Below, in pieces: positions 10,568-22,356 of a DNA stretch of 64,000 nucleotides. The translations under genes were made by a program, and so were the position numbers. Numbering within the stretch: position 1 is the stretch's first letter; each line of letters starts with the position of its first letter. Source of the DNA: Mycocentrospora acerina (Eukaryota; Ascomycota; Dothideomycetes; Pleosporales); NCBI GenBank assembly GCA_022701365.1, contig JAKUHH010000389.1, forward strand, positions 682,001-746,000. Reading direction: 5' to 3'. The notes beneath the pieces are model-generated. The model searched no databases. It saw nothing but the letters and a program-made list of their open reading frames with translations, and was not told the origin of the DNA.

Positions 10568-12858
10568 CCTCATTACTAATGTTATACCATCTGCGCGCTT
10601 TCAATTATGTAGTCATCTTTTGGTTATTCAATATATCCACCATAGAAATTGAACCAAAGGGAGTGGAGTTTGGTTGAGGGGCTATAACATATTAATATAA
10701 TCCATACGTCGTAGTTGGGGGCCTAGTTATTTTAGATTCTTAATAGAACAAATTTGCCACAATTTACCCGGAGCATTTCTCAGGTTACCAACATTAACCG
10801 AGATTTCGCTGTCGCATGAACGAAAAAGGATTTACTTTAACGAACTCACCTTCATGGTAAATATTCGTAGAGAATGTACAAACTAACATTTAAAATTTGG
10901 TGTCAAACTCTGAAAACAGCTTCTTAATCTTTGGAATTTGGGACTTAACCGGGCTTACAACATTCGTGGGAGTATTGCAGCAAGTCTTAGTTCAAAAGAA
11001 CGAAGTTAAAACCAGAGATTCTCGGACATTTAAAACGATACTGTCTAATCTTGTTAAGACCTCAGTTTGCGAAGTTGTGTACCGCTGCTTTCAAAATTAG
11101 GGTGGACTCACACTAGAATAGATTAGAGAAACGTTCTCAATTGTGTGAGATGTGATGTAATATATCAAGACTTTTCATTCCTGCAATGTTAGCATTGGAG
11201 ATGTAGCAATCCGAGCTAGCTCCACAAGAATGTTGTACATCTCATATCAAACAATCATCAAAACTTAGGAAGAACTTGAGATGACGCAAATATTGCTCAA
11301 GAGATTAACGACCATCTACTACCAACTATAGCCAAAGAAGAGCTTACTCAAGGAGGTGAAATTTTCAAAACCAAACCAAATTCCTCTTACCTTCGTGTGC
11401 GAACTCGGAGATGTGATTTGTTCGCTCTATTTCACTAGTGGCCCATTGGTTTAGGCTAAAAGTTCCACGGAGGCTGTGCATTATATTGTCCAATAAATTA
11501 CACAATGAACACATTGAGGTCATAAAGGGCGAATATTGCAAATTTAGAAACACACTGGCGTTCCGATAAAAAGAAACGTCTAATCTGTTCTACCAGCCTA
11601 TAAGCTACGCACTCAGATATCATCCATTCATTGTTACTATCTTTTTAATTGTCTGGTGCAGCGAAAAGCTCTATAATTTTAAGATAATTAGTCGAAAAGG
11701 CGTTAACGTAGAAGCTATACGTTTAGAGTTCGTCGTTCTAAGCATCAATTTCAATAGCATAGTGGACGGAGCTGATTAGCTGGCTATTTTATTATTATTA
11801 CAGTTACTCAAATAATCCTACATGATCGATATAGGCACATTCAGACTATTACCAATGGTTTACCGTTGATAAATAATGTATCATTATCATGCAAGATGTA
11901 GCGTGGTGGAAGAGTTTCTATGGTATAGCAATCCTTTAAGTGGGAGAGGTACAGGATGCGAGAAAAACTTACGGCGCTCTGAAGCCTTTTTGAGTAACTC
12001 AAATCTGCTTGAGAGTAAAAATTTTGATTTAAAACATGCAAAGAAGAATTGACTGTTAACAAGGAAGAAATGTGGCCAAAACATAGCAGAATTAGCCTAA
12101 CGTACGTTCTGAATGCAACAGCATGAGCTCGTACCTCAACAAACTACCCCCAGCGGCACTACGAAATCCTTTGCCTGTATATTTCTGGCACGCAAGTACT
12201 TAACAAGTTTGGCCATATTCTTTGTTCGAATTCAGAATGTATATTTTCAAAGTATGTAACTTTTGAATACTGTAATTATTTTTTAACTGATTATTACTTT
12301 TGTCCTATAGTTTCTCCACTCAAGTGTGATTGGGTATTAAAATGCGCTGCGAAGCTCAAGAGACACTCCCATAGAGGAATAAGCTATCGAATAACCGGCG
12401 TAAAATTTTCCTCGTCTCTACCTGACAATCTTGGTGGTCAGCTTGAAGGCTATCTACAATATGTTATACTAAGACCATAGGTTGGTCAAGTCATCACGAG
12501 TGTTGGTCGACGATTTTTTTTAGCCTTCTCAACCTGCTCTACCATAATATACTAGGATTAAAAGTTCTTTCTTCTTGAAAGGCAACGTAAGGCTGTTCGA
12601 TACGTGTGATTTATTATTTGTCGCGTGATAGTACATCAGTCTACTAGCATTACAGGAAGAGATCAATTAGTTTTTTGTTGTGAAATTATTCCGTTAACCA
12701 CGAATTCTAGATGGATGGCAGTGTCCCTATCTACCATATGCATTGTGAAATCCTTATCCTAAAACGTTGCTGTACCTGTAAAAACTTCGCATGCCTCATT
12801 GACCGTGAATGTAGGACCCAACTACTTTAGAACAATTTCAGAACAAAATCAATTCTCT

Positions 12859-12889
12859 TTTTTAAGAGTTTTTAAGAGTTTTTAAGAGT
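12859..12889. repeat. Decamer tandem repeat (TTTTTAAGAG, three copies)
   Basis: Three consecutive copies of TTTTTAAGAG are visible in the AT-rich desert. No function is implied. Confidence 0.7.
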
Positions 12890-13955
12890 ATTGTGAATTT
12901 CAGTCTGTAGAAGTCTAAATCTTGAGCGGGGCCCAAAATTCATCACAATTGCCCTCAAGAGCCACAAGAGCTGGTGGGGTACGGTGACAATAGTGATTTT
13001 CTAACAGCACATTGCTAACTCATCAAAGAGAAGATTTCATTAGGAAGTTTGTCATGATAAGGTGTACTTCGTGACAGTTCTTGCACCTTGTGGCTTCATC
13101 TAGAAAAAGACCTGGTAACTCTTTCGCGTTTTTCCACTCTTTTTCTCTGCATGTACAACGTGAATCTATGCATCACGTACACATACGTTGGTTATCTTTA
13201 CGGAGAAAAGGGAAAATAATCATCTCCCCTCTAGTTGTATAATAATGAGGTTTTCCATGTATGTACGAGACGAGGTCATGTACGAGATGCCGTTTTGTAC
13301 GAGACAACGTCATGCATACCATGAATGTACTAAAATCAGTCTAACCCGCCCTGAAATATCTATCGGCGCTCGGAGTTGATCTCATCTCAGAGAGAATTGC
13401 AATACCTATGGAATGTGTTCATAACCAGGTTACATATATCAATTGCTTGTTGTGTTCTATTGTGTGTCTGAAGCGTGGACAGCGAGACCGAGAGTAGACT
13501 GTACAGTATTAAAGTGGAAGGAGGTAACTTGAATTTCGAGAAAAAGACTGAACCTCGACGAGCTTTACCAAGGCATTATTCATCTTTTTTTTATATTTAT
13601 GAACAATTCTACTATTCTACTCGATCTTCTTGGTTTATTTATTCATGCGGATCACATTTTCGGGCACAAATCAATGCTATTGAGCGACACGGGAATATTT
13701 GCCCAATCCCTGATATTTGATTACGCGTTACTGGAAGTAATCAAAACAAACTTCAAAGCTTGATGTTCCGACATTTCGCGCAGCTATACTTGCCCATAGA
13801 CCCGTGCACTGAGACTATGTTCTAAGCTAAGCATCGCAGCGACTCACGTATTTGTTTTATATTAAGTTGATCGAACGCGCGTATGCTAAAGATAAATATA
13901 TCTAGATTTCGTCCTGGCCTCGGAGGCTTCCAGTGCTCCGGATCCCGAAGTCTTC

Positions 13956-13962
13956 TATAAAT
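13956..13962 (+). promoter_or_regulatory. TATA-like element of the dioxygenase gene
   Basis: TATAAAT lies about 95 bp upstream of the ATG at 14057. It is followed by a CT-rich tract (CACTATCTCTATTCACTCCC), as is usual for well-expressed fungal genes. Confidence 0.4.
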
Positions 13963-14056
13963 TCAGGAATATCGACGCCAAAACAACCGATCTCAGTACT
14001 ATTTTCACTATCTCTATTCACTCCCATCTTTCTTCAACAATACGAGAACACCTACC

Positions 14057-15578
14057 ATGAAATTTAGCACTTTCCTCGAAGTGGCTTTGTTAGCTCATCA
14101 ATGCATGGCTCATCCCGGCCATAGCAACGAAGAGCTTGCCAAAGAAACCGCAGAACGCAGAGCTTACTTAGCTGATAATAAAAGTTCGTTGTCTCACTGT
14201 GCTGACAAGTTGGAGGCCCGTGGCAATGGCGTTGCTATGCATCTAAGAAGGAGTGCAGCAGTGCAGAAGCTAAGGGAGAAGCGTGATATTAAACATGGTT
14301 AGTTTCGCCATCTTTCAAACCATCTGACTCAAGTCAGTGCATTTTTAACTTTTCGAGTAGATGAATCTTTCCTTCACGCTCGTGATCTCGACGGATACCT
14401 CAACACCAGCCACAGGTCGAACTTGACGGATGTATCAGCGGATATCGACCCCTCCGTTCTCTTTGAGGGTAACAACTCTTGCATTCTGACTCCGGAGGTA
14501 ACTCAGGGTCCTTATTGGGTGAAAGGCGAACTTCTTCGTAACGATCTTGCAGAAGACCAAGAAGGCGTTCCACTTACACTCGACATCCAAGTCATCGATG
14601 TTGATACCTGTGAGCCCGTACCACAGACATTCCTTGATATCTGGCACTGCAATTCCACTGGTGTGTACTCTGGCGTTGCTGTCTCTGGGAATGGAAATGG
14701 CAACGACACTAAGAACCTAAACAATACATGGTTGCGCGGTGTTCAGCAGTCAGATGACGATGGAGTTGTGGTATTCAACACGCTTTTCCCTGGTCACTAC
14801 ACTGGCCGTGCTGTAAGTTTGCAGCCTACTCTTGACCAACACATTGATTTGAAGAGCGAATGTCTGATTGTTACTGCAGACTCATATTCATGTTTTGACC
14901 ACGCATGACGCGACTGTCAACGAAAACGACACGCTTTCTGGTGGCAGTATTGCACATGTTGGACAAATGTTCTTTGACCAAGACCTTATATCTCTTGTTG
15001 AACAGCAAGTGCCATATACCAGTAATGTTCAAAACATCACAAGCAACAGTGAAGACGATATTGTTGGTGACGAGGCGGAAGCCGTTGATCCGTTTGTCGA
15101 ATATATTCTTCTGGGTGAAGATATATCTGATGGTATATTCGGTTGGTTATCGTTTGGTATTAACACCACAAATGCGCGCCATATCACACCTGCCGCATAC
15201 TTAACAGAAGACGGCGGTGTTGCCAACCCTAATGCGTTCGATTTCATCTACGACAGTCCTGACGCTCTTCCTGCCTCCTTTTCGTTGTCTGGTGCTTTTG
15301 CGTCGCGGACAGTATCCTCGGCTACTTCTAGTTCGCCCTCAATCACCTCTAAATCATCAACTGATATTGGTTCGGTTTCCATCACCTCTAAGTCATCAGC
15401 TACTCCCTCTACCATTGGAAATTACATCAGTCGCTCTTCTACGATCGTGGCTACCCATGGTGCTCATTTACCTGAAGTTACACGACCTCATGGTGCTCAT
15501 CCCCTTGAGCTTGTAACACCTGGAAACCCTCGACATAGTGAGAAGCCTTCACTTAACCATGACAGCCAACATCTTTAG
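14057..15578 (+). CDS. Secreted intradiol ring-cleavage dioxygenase-like protein with Ser/Thr-rich tail
   Basis: Three exons (14057-14297, 14361-14812, 14880-15578) give 463 residues. Residues 1-18 are a signal peptide ending near CMA-HPGH. The catalytic core contains CILTPEVTQGPYWV (Tyr ligand near 131), FLDIWHCNSTGVYSGV, WLRGVQQSDDDGVVVFNTLFPGHYTGRATHIHV (Tyr ~227, His 233 and 235). These are the two Tyr and two His iron(III) ligands of the intradiol family, which opens catechols between the hydroxyls to give muconates. Fungal secreted members act on lignin-derived or plant catecholics. After about residue 385 the chain becomes a low-complexity tail with two SITSKSS repeats and two HGAH repeats (THGAHLPEVTRPHGAHPLE), probably O-glycosylated. 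It may also be a cell-wall or GPI-like stalk, although I see no clear omega site. Same strand as the GST and P450 downstream. Confidence 0.9.
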
Positions 15579-16732
15579 CAAAAAAAGTCTTTTAGGTAAT
15601 AATTTTGCAGGGTTAAGCCTGAAAAATTCGTTGCTTACAGGCAAGCCAGTCTAACAGCCAACACTGGTGCACTGTAACGTGTGCGAGCACGAAGGCACAG
15701 AGCGCCTGCATAGTCTCTTATTTGTACAATTGTAGTAATGAAGCAAACTCTCTGTCTTATCTTTCGATAATATTATTTAGAAATTTGAAATACAAGAAAA
15801 TGAACTAGGAAAGAATGATGACTACATACTTGCTAGGTGAGCCTGATTGTAGATTTTTTGGTTCAAGTTCAAAGGGATATGTTTGACCAACAAAGCACGT
15901 CTCAAAAAATTCAAAAAAATTAGATTCACAATTTGTATCCTAAAATGTACAACAAGTTGGATTTAATTGAATATGTAAAGTTTAGAATTATCATCGGACG
16001 CTTCTAGTTTACCAATGCTGCGGATTTATTTTGACAATACATTTACTATTATATACAGCATTGATCTATTATCTACTGAATAGATCTATGTAAAATGAAG
16101 ATGATTTCTAGAAATCCTCGGCATTGTCGTTGGATGATAAATTGTGGACAGTTTGCTTAGGTGAAGGTGCACGCAGGGCTAGAGAGGCCTCTCCGAAAGC
16201 ATTGATGACCCAAGCAGGCGCGTATTTGTGTCATCATTTCCGCAATCTGACAGCATATAATTATTGCATTCTTAACTCCGTGATCTAATCCCATGCATTT
16301 AGGCATAAAATAATATGACCGCTGCCTTCAGATCTGACTCGCTTATTAATCGTGGCGGGGCACATGACCAAGCAAGAGGTGCGAAGGAGCCATAGTTCCG
16401 GTCTTAGCGTAGCCACAACCTATCATACTCAACGATGATCGGATACATTCAATATGGAACCGTATTAGCCTTAACGGAACGGAACTTAGAGCATCCGCTC
16501 AGCTCTGAAAGCTCATAGAGATTATTAAGTGATTAATAATTTCAAAAATTCTTTAGAAAGCAACGAATCTTATCAACAGCTGGATTCCAAAAGTAAATAT
16601 TTTTCCAATACCCTCTCAATGTCTTGCAAATAATCTTTCAAATCAAAAAGCTTCAAGTGGCCACCATCGCCTGATACGGAATCTCAAATCAATACATTTC
16701 AATCAGAATCTTCTTTTTTTACGATAGCTGAA
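15579..16732. other. Intergenic DNA between dioxygenase and GST
   Basis: I see no gene. The AT-rich sequence has no long frame; it holds the 3' flank of the dioxygenase and the promoter of the GST (an AT-rich tract with TTCTTTTTTTACG just upstream of its ATG). Confidence 0.5.
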
Positions 16733-17435
16733 ATGTCCTCATCCCTCAAGCCCATCATACTCTACAGTAAACGTGGTCCCAATCCGCCGAAGATCCGTAT
16801 GCTCTGTGAGGAGCTAAGAATCCCGTACAAAGTAACTGATATACCAATTTCGGATCTGAAGGGGCCTAAATTCTTGGAAATCAATCCTAATGGGAGGGTA
16901 CCTGCGATTTACGACCCTAACACCAAATTTACGCTCTGGGAGTCGGGTGCCATAATCGAGTACTTGGTCGAGAAGTACGACACTCAGCACAAATTGAGCT
17001 TTCCACAAGGGAGTGAAGAATCCTATCTTGCTAAGCAGTGGCTTTTCTTCCAAGTTAGTGGTACGTTACCTTCATTCCCTTTTCTGACCTGTTGTTAACT
17101 TTTCAACAGGCCAAGGCCCCTACTACGGTCAGGCTGTATGGTTCCTTGTATTCCATCCAGAGCAGATACCTAGTGCACAGAAACGATACTTTGAAGAGAT
17201 TGAGCGTGTAACGTCTGTGCTGGAAATTCATTTGAAGAAGCAAGAGAAGGGCGAGGATGGCCCATGGTTGGTCGGAGGCAGATATTCGTTTGCCGACATG
17301 GCATTTGTCCCATGGCAGAACGTAACGAAAACCACACTAAAAGATAAGGTGGATGTTGAGAAGTTTGCTGTAGTCAGTGATTGGCTTGAGCGTTTGAACA
17401 ACCGGGCGTCCATTAAGAAAATTGTTGAAGAGTGA
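16733..17435 (+). CDS. Glutathione S-transferase (fungal Ure2/GTT-like)
   Basis: Two exons, 16733-17060 and 17110-17435, give 217 residues, normal for a GST. The N-terminal thioredoxin-like domain reads PIILYSKRGPNPPKIRMLCEEL, then FLEINPNGRVPAIYDPNT (cis-Pro and glutathione-binding loop) and LWESGAIIEYLVEKYD (Glu-Ser glutathione contact). The C-terminal helical domain has GQGPYYGQAVWFLVFHPE, LVGGRYSFADMAFVPWQ (the N-capping box region) and WLERLNNRASIKK. GSTs conjugate glutathione to electrophiles, including quinones and epoxides. Its position between a catechol dioxygenase and a P450 fits detoxification of aromatic or oxidised products; that link is inference from neighbourhood. The intron has GTACGT and AACAG ends. 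Confidence 0.9.
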
Positions 17436-18368
17436 CCATAGACACAGGTTGCTTTTCTTTTTAAGGCCCACCTTGAAAGTTGTTTTTTTATCAACCTACA
17501 ATGATAGTTGATCACGAATTTCAAGCTATTACCATACATCGTCTTTGAAGTTCACGATCCCTCATCGGAAAGTATTAACAGCAACTTCGTAGTCATGTGA
17601 ATCCCTCGTTAAAATCTATTGAAGCACAACGTACAGACGAGCGTTATGTCGGGAGAGTAGACAGCGAAGAATATTTTCATTATTCAAAACTAATATACTC
17701 CTTGCGATATCATGGAGTGGTCAAAATTTTAATCCTCATGGTATGGCGTGGAAAAGAAAGATGAAAGAAATATTTTTTGTGACAAAAATAGACAACATAC
17801 CAACCTGTGAAACTTGCATTGCGGAATATGAGGGTTCTACATAAGAAGACTCCACATTCAGTAGCGGCATTGAACACAACAAAATCCAATTTAAATGTCA
17901 GACTCAATCGTATAAATACAGAAATTATTGAGGCATGAATACTCAAGAGGATTCATTTCAAGATTTTTTCTTGAAAACAACCTAAAGTCATAAGCAAAAT
18001 TATTCGGCAACATTACTAACGAAGGACAGTTACTAGCTTCTGATAAGATTTGACTGCATCTTTCGTACCGCGCGTGAGCCCTGATGTACAGCTTGTCCGT
18101 GCTCCATCATCATATGCCTATGGTGATTTTCTTCGTCTTCTTCTGCTATTTTTCTCAATAGAACATGATCTTTTGCTTCTTTTATGCTTTGAAAGTTTAA
18201 AAAAAGCAAAGCTGATTCCAGGGGAGGTGGGGGTTACCCAATTGGCGGGTAAATTGCCAAGAGGGGTTGTAAAGCGAATGTGGTACCTATCATTGCGGAA
18301 ACGTGGACAACTCCAACTCTCTACGGTGCGCTCCATCAGCAACGCACAACCAAATTTACAAAGCTGAT
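17436..18368. other. Intergenic DNA between GST and P450
   Basis: No gene is supported. Minus-strand frames at 17710-17946 and 18118-18342 have no domain. The last ~300 bp include the promoter and leader of the P450. Confidence 0.5.
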
Positions 18369-20361
18369 ATGGATAATTTCCGTGAGTTCGTTCTTGCTAC
18401 CACGTTCATCGCTGTGATTATTTTTTATGCGATAAAATGTCTCCAGATTGGCCGTCGGCCAAAGGACTATCCTCCTGGACCACCAACAGTGCCAGTCTTA
18501 GGCAACCTCCATCTTGTGGGTGGCTTAGTTACTATTGAATTTCTAGGAAGCAGCTGATTTTCATGAACAGATGCCCAAAGATAAGCCATATCTGCAGTTC
18601 TCAAAGTGGGCAGAAGACTATGGGTAAGCAATGATCGATGAGATAGAGCTTGAGCGTCACTAATGGCAAAAGCCCAATATATTCACTTATCCTAGGAACT
18701 CGGACCTATGTTGTCCTGTCGTCGACTTCTGCAGTTAGAGATCTTCTTGATAAACGTAGCAACATCTACTCATCGCGTCCGGACATGTACATGGGTCAAG
18801 ATATCGCAAGTGGAGGTCTAAGACTTGTTTTGATGGTAAGAATCCCTGTATTTTTCAAACTTGTTACTGATTTCGTTTTCCTCTGTAGAAATATGGGAGC
18901 CTATGGCGGAAGATGCATAAAATGATCCACAATATTTTCAACATGCGGGCCGCGGTGACTTATGTGCCGTACCAAGATCTCGAAAACAAACAGATGCTGT
19001 TTGACTTTCAGAACTCTCCAGAAAATTTTGTCAATCACATACGCCGATACAGTAATTCTCTCGCAACGCAGATGGTCTTTGGCTTTCGAACTCCTAACCA
19101 CGACGACCCAAAGTTGAGACAACTTTTCGATGTAAGTGTGTCATTTTCTTGAGATACGGTAAATTGCCTTACAGTTTCATTCTAGGGGTTTGAAAAATGG
19201 GGTGATCTTGTTCAAGGAGCCAGTGCACAATTGTTGGACCTCTACCCTATTCTCCGACATCTTCCACCAGTTCTTCGCCCGAATTATCGATATGCTCAAA
19301 GATTACATGAGAAAGAAATGGAGCTGTATCTGGGACATTGGATGGATACGAAAAAAGGGTTGGAAAATGGGACCGGCAAAGTAAGTAGAAGGAGCGAATT
19401 TTAGTTAGTCTAACCCAGCTGATGTCTTTTGCTCTTTTTAGCCCTGCTTCTGCAATGATGTCCTTCGTGTACAAGAGAAAGAGCACATGTCTGATGAACA
19501 AGCTGCTTATCTTAGTGGTTCACTACTAGAAGCTGGGTCAGATACTACGTCTGCGATTATTATTGGATTTGTGCAGGCTATGCTAGTGTTTCCAGCGGTG
19601 CAGAAACGTGCGCAAGAAGAGATTGACCGTGTCGTTGGAACTAATCGCTTGCCTAGTATGGATGACGCACCTAATCTACCATACTTGCGTGCAATTGTGA
19701 AAGAGAGCATTCGGTGGATGCCGACTACTGTCATGGGCGCGCCACATGGTGTTATTCAGGATGACTACTACAAGGGATACAAGATCCCTGCTGGTGCAAC
19801 GGTACTCACAAACGTCTGGTGAGTCCATGCAAAAGTGCAAACCAAATACTCGAGTACTTTGCTTATCCAACGGATCCTGCTAGGGCCTTGCACATGGATC
19901 CAGCTCGAAATCCCAACCCCCGTATCTTTGATCCAACACGATTCGCTGAAGACTTACGAACTGAGTTTGAGTCAGCGACTTCTCAAGATTCTTCTATGCG
20001 CAACAATTACGTCTTCGGCGCCGGTCGACGCATTTGCCAGGGCATGCACATTGCTGAACGTTCTTTATTCCTTGCAGTAACGCGCTTGGTGTGGGCTTTT
20101 GACTTTAAACAGCCCATTGATCCCAAGACAGGCTTAGTCAGAGACTTGCCAGATGTGGATGACTTGGTGGGCAGCTTGACTATCCAGCCAGCCCCCTTTG
20201 AAGTCACGATCGCTCCTCGAACGAAGGAGAAGGCACAGAAGGTAAGAGACACATGGAAGGAAATGGAAGACACTCTGTTGGACAAAGAAACAAAGCAGTG
20301 GAGAAGTGTTCCACAAGGTATGGCTTTTAGCACGTGGATGCCATACAAAGGCGGTGAGTAA
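18369..20361 (+). CDS. Cytochrome P450 monooxygenase (microsomal)
   Basis: Seven exons (18369-18515, 18571-18623, 18673-18835, 18889-19131, 19186-19380, 19442-19818, 19884-20361) close in phase to give 551 residues. The N-terminus is a membrane anchor (residues about 7-25) followed by the Pro-rich hinge DYPPGPPTVPVLGNLHL. Later elements are the C-helix KYGSLWRKMHKM, I-helix AGSDTT near residue 298, ExxR (ESIRW) near 355, FDPTRF, and the heme loop FGAGRRICQG at about 437-446 with the Cys thiolate. All key residues are present. The architecture resembles the fungal O-methylsterigmatocystin-oxidoreductase-like (CYP64/CYP620-like) group, but I cannot assign a subfamily or substrate. It needs a CPR partner encoded elsewhere. 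It follows the dioxygenase and GST on the same strand and ends 173 bp before Elp4. Confidence 0.93.
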
Positions 20362-20534
20362 GAGGCATCTGCAGAGGAGATGGTTATTGTAGGAGGGTAT
20401 CAATCCAAGGGAAGAGGGAACGCGCTGCTTATCGATAAGACTCTTTTTTAGCACACGCGTGCCCCTCCTCTCTTCTTTCGTCATGTACAATTTCTCTCGC
20501 AAACTCTCCTCTCACCAAACCCCCACACACCCAA

Positions 20535-21824
20535 ATGGCCTTTCGCAAGCGCAATATCGCGCTTTCACGCGCCCCCTCGTCCCCCGACGCGTCTCTCACC
20601 CCCTCCCTCCCATCTGCACTGCAATCCCCACCACCGCCTGCCCCTCCACCCCCAGGCCTGCGCCCATCCCCCATTGACGGCCGACCTACCACCTCCACAG
20701 GAACCCCCTCTCTTGATGGGATTCTCGCGGGTCATGCAGGCCTCCCACTCGGGACCTCTATCCTGATTGGCGAGAGTGGGACGACAGACTACGCCGGCGC
20801 ACTGCTGCGTTTCTACGCTGCAGAGGGTGTAGTGCAGGGCCATAGAGTGCATGTTGTGGGTATGGGAGAGGTGTGGGGGAGGGAGCTGCCAGGGATAGCT
20901 GAGGGGAGGGAGGACAAGAGGAAGGAGGGGAGGGAACGGGCGGAGAAAATGAAGATTGCGTGGCGGTATGAGGGACTGGGACAGTTTGAGAGTGCTAGAG
21001 GTGCGTGTGCGAGTGCGAGTGTATATATTTTTGAGACAGTAAATGCGATTTTTATTTTGGTATTTGAGTTTATATCTGATTGTCTTTCAGGATCTCCGAG
21101 CGTGAATCGATCCACGGGACAGGGCGATGCAGAGGCAGAATCCTCAGTGTTCTGTCATACATTCGATCTTGCGAGGCGGCTCACGCTTCCTGTGGGGACG
21201 GCGATCAACTATATCCCTATACCTCGAACCAGCTCGGCGTCACCTTTTGTGGCGATACTTCAGAACGTACAGCGACAGCTTGCTTCAACGCCTCCCCACA
21301 TTATCCACCGCCTGGTGATGCCTTCCCTGATCTCGCCAGCGCTTTATCCCCCTTCTTCGGCGCACCCGACTTCTATACTACAGTTCCTCCACGCCCTGCG
21401 AGCGCTGCTTAGGCAACACTCCACACGCCTGACCGCAATCCTCACACTCCCGCTATCTCTCTTCCCACGTTCCTCAGGCCTTGTCCGCTGGATGGAGATA
21501 CTATCCGATGGCGTCCTCGAGCTATCCCCATTCCCCTACTCGCACATGCAAGCACTTGCGACATCGGCTGGCACGACAAAGGACGAGGAGCGACCACAGG
21601 GCATGTTTGCGGTACACAAGCTGCCTGTGTTCCATGAGAAGGGCGGAGGCGGAGGAGCAGACGAACTTGGTGAGGATTTGGCGTTTACATTAAGCAGGAG
21701 GAAGTTTGTGATTGCCAAGTTTAGTCTGCCTCCCATGGAGGGAGACACGGAGGCGCAAGAGGCGGCGGTGAGGGAGGCGGCTGGCGGAAGTGCGATGCCG
21801 GCGAAGAAAGACCTTGAGTTCTAA
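20535..21824 (+). CDS. ELP4: Elongator complex protein 4 (PAXNEB family)
   Basis: Two exons, 20535-21000 and 21091-21824, give 399 residues. The 90-nt intron (GTGCGT, TTTCAG) is frame-neutral, so it reads through as an open frame of 429 codons; the intronic part (ACASASVYIFETVNAIF) does not belong to the family. Elp4 is a RecA-like subunit of the Elp4-Elp5-Elp6 ring of Elongator, which modifies wobble uridines in tRNA. Diagnostic segments are TSTGTPSLDGILAGHAGLPLGTSILIGE, DYAGALLRFYAAEGVVQGH, FCHTFDLARRL, and the C-terminal WMEILSDGVLELSPFP and GMFAVHKLPVFHE with SRRKFVIAKFSLPPMEG. As in other Elp4 proteins the P-loop is degenerate (LIGESGTTDY). The N-terminal 45 residues are Pro-rich. It marks the start of more GC-rich, core-like sequence. 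Confidence 0.93.
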   Translation: MAFRKRNIALSRAPSSPDASLTPSLPSALQSPPPPAPPPPGLRPSPIDGRPTTSTGTPSLDGILAGHAGLPLGTSILIGESGTTDYAGALLRFYAAEGVVQGHRVHVVGMGEVWGRELPGIAEGREDKRKEGRERAEKMKIAWRYEGLGQFESARGACASASVYIFETVNAIFILVFEFISDCLSGSPSVNRSTGQGDAEAESSVFCHTFDLARRLTLPVGTAINYIPIPRTSSASPFVAILQNVQRQLASTPPHIIHRLVMPSLISPALYPPSSAHPTSILQFLHALRALLRQHSTRLTAILTLPLSLFPRSSGLVRWMEILSDGVLELSPFPYSHMQALATSAGTTKDEERPQGMFAVHKLPVFHEKGGGGGADELGEDLAFTLSRRKFVIAKFSLPPMEGDTEAQEAAVREAAGGSAMPAKKDLEF

Positions 21825-21931
21825 TATTTCCTATATGGCAATGTCGAAGAAGCCCGGCAGGGACAATTACGAACACAGCAATGCCATGTAAAATCCTATG
21901 GTGCACGTTGCGCCTCGCATCTTCCAACTCC

Positions 21932-22232
21932 TCACTCATCCTCGCTATCCCCGCCGAGCATGTCTTCCATCTCAATCTGTTCCCACCCTGCACTCCCAGC
22001 CCCCGAGCCCATTCCACGCGTGTAGTTGCGGCCAAAAGAGTGTCTGGGTTTGGGTGTCATGCCAGAGACCCTTGCGCGGAAGCGATCACCCATGCACGAC
22101 GACAGTGCGAGAAATACAAGGAAGAACAAAAATGGTATGAAGAGCAAGAGGCTCAGCAGTACGAGAACGTGCATCGCAATCGGTTGGAATGTCGTGGTAA
22201 TGGAGCGTGTGGAGCCTGCGATTCGACATGAC
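21932..22232 (-). CDS. Small single-pass membrane protein, unknown function
   Basis: A minus-strand frame reads through a strong hydrophobic segment (MHVLVLLSLLLFIPFLFFLVFLAL, given here as positions 22120-22190) and ends with an acidic tail (EMEDMLGGDSEDE). The first ATG I can support is at 22232, giving about 99 residues. The same frame stays open upstream to 22357 with EELVFEEKEAV-like and basic residues, so the true start may lie in an upstream exon reached through the CACAG acceptor near 22336. No family is recognised. It is convergent with Elp4 and divergent from the EF-hand gene. Confidence 0.4.
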
Positions 22233-22356
22233 ATCGCCGCGGAAGCTAGGTAACCGATCCTCCGAACCCCTGCGCGGCCGCGTCTGCCCCTGGCAGCGAT
22301 AACAGCTTCTTTCTCCTCAAACACCAGTTCCTGTGCCAAATCAAGGAAAAGCAACA

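Larger units (their letters stand above)
10568..14056. other. 3.5-kb AT-rich gene desert
   Basis: No supported coding gene. The frames present are short and lack domains. Visible features are a decamer tandem repeat at about 12859-12889, short repeats of TACGAGAC around 13260-13305, and a TATAAAT element at 13956-13962 that belongs to the dioxygenase promoter. The AT bias and absence of long frames are what a repeat-induced point mutation (RIP) decayed repeat would look like, but I cannot identify a parent element. Confidence 0.45.
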
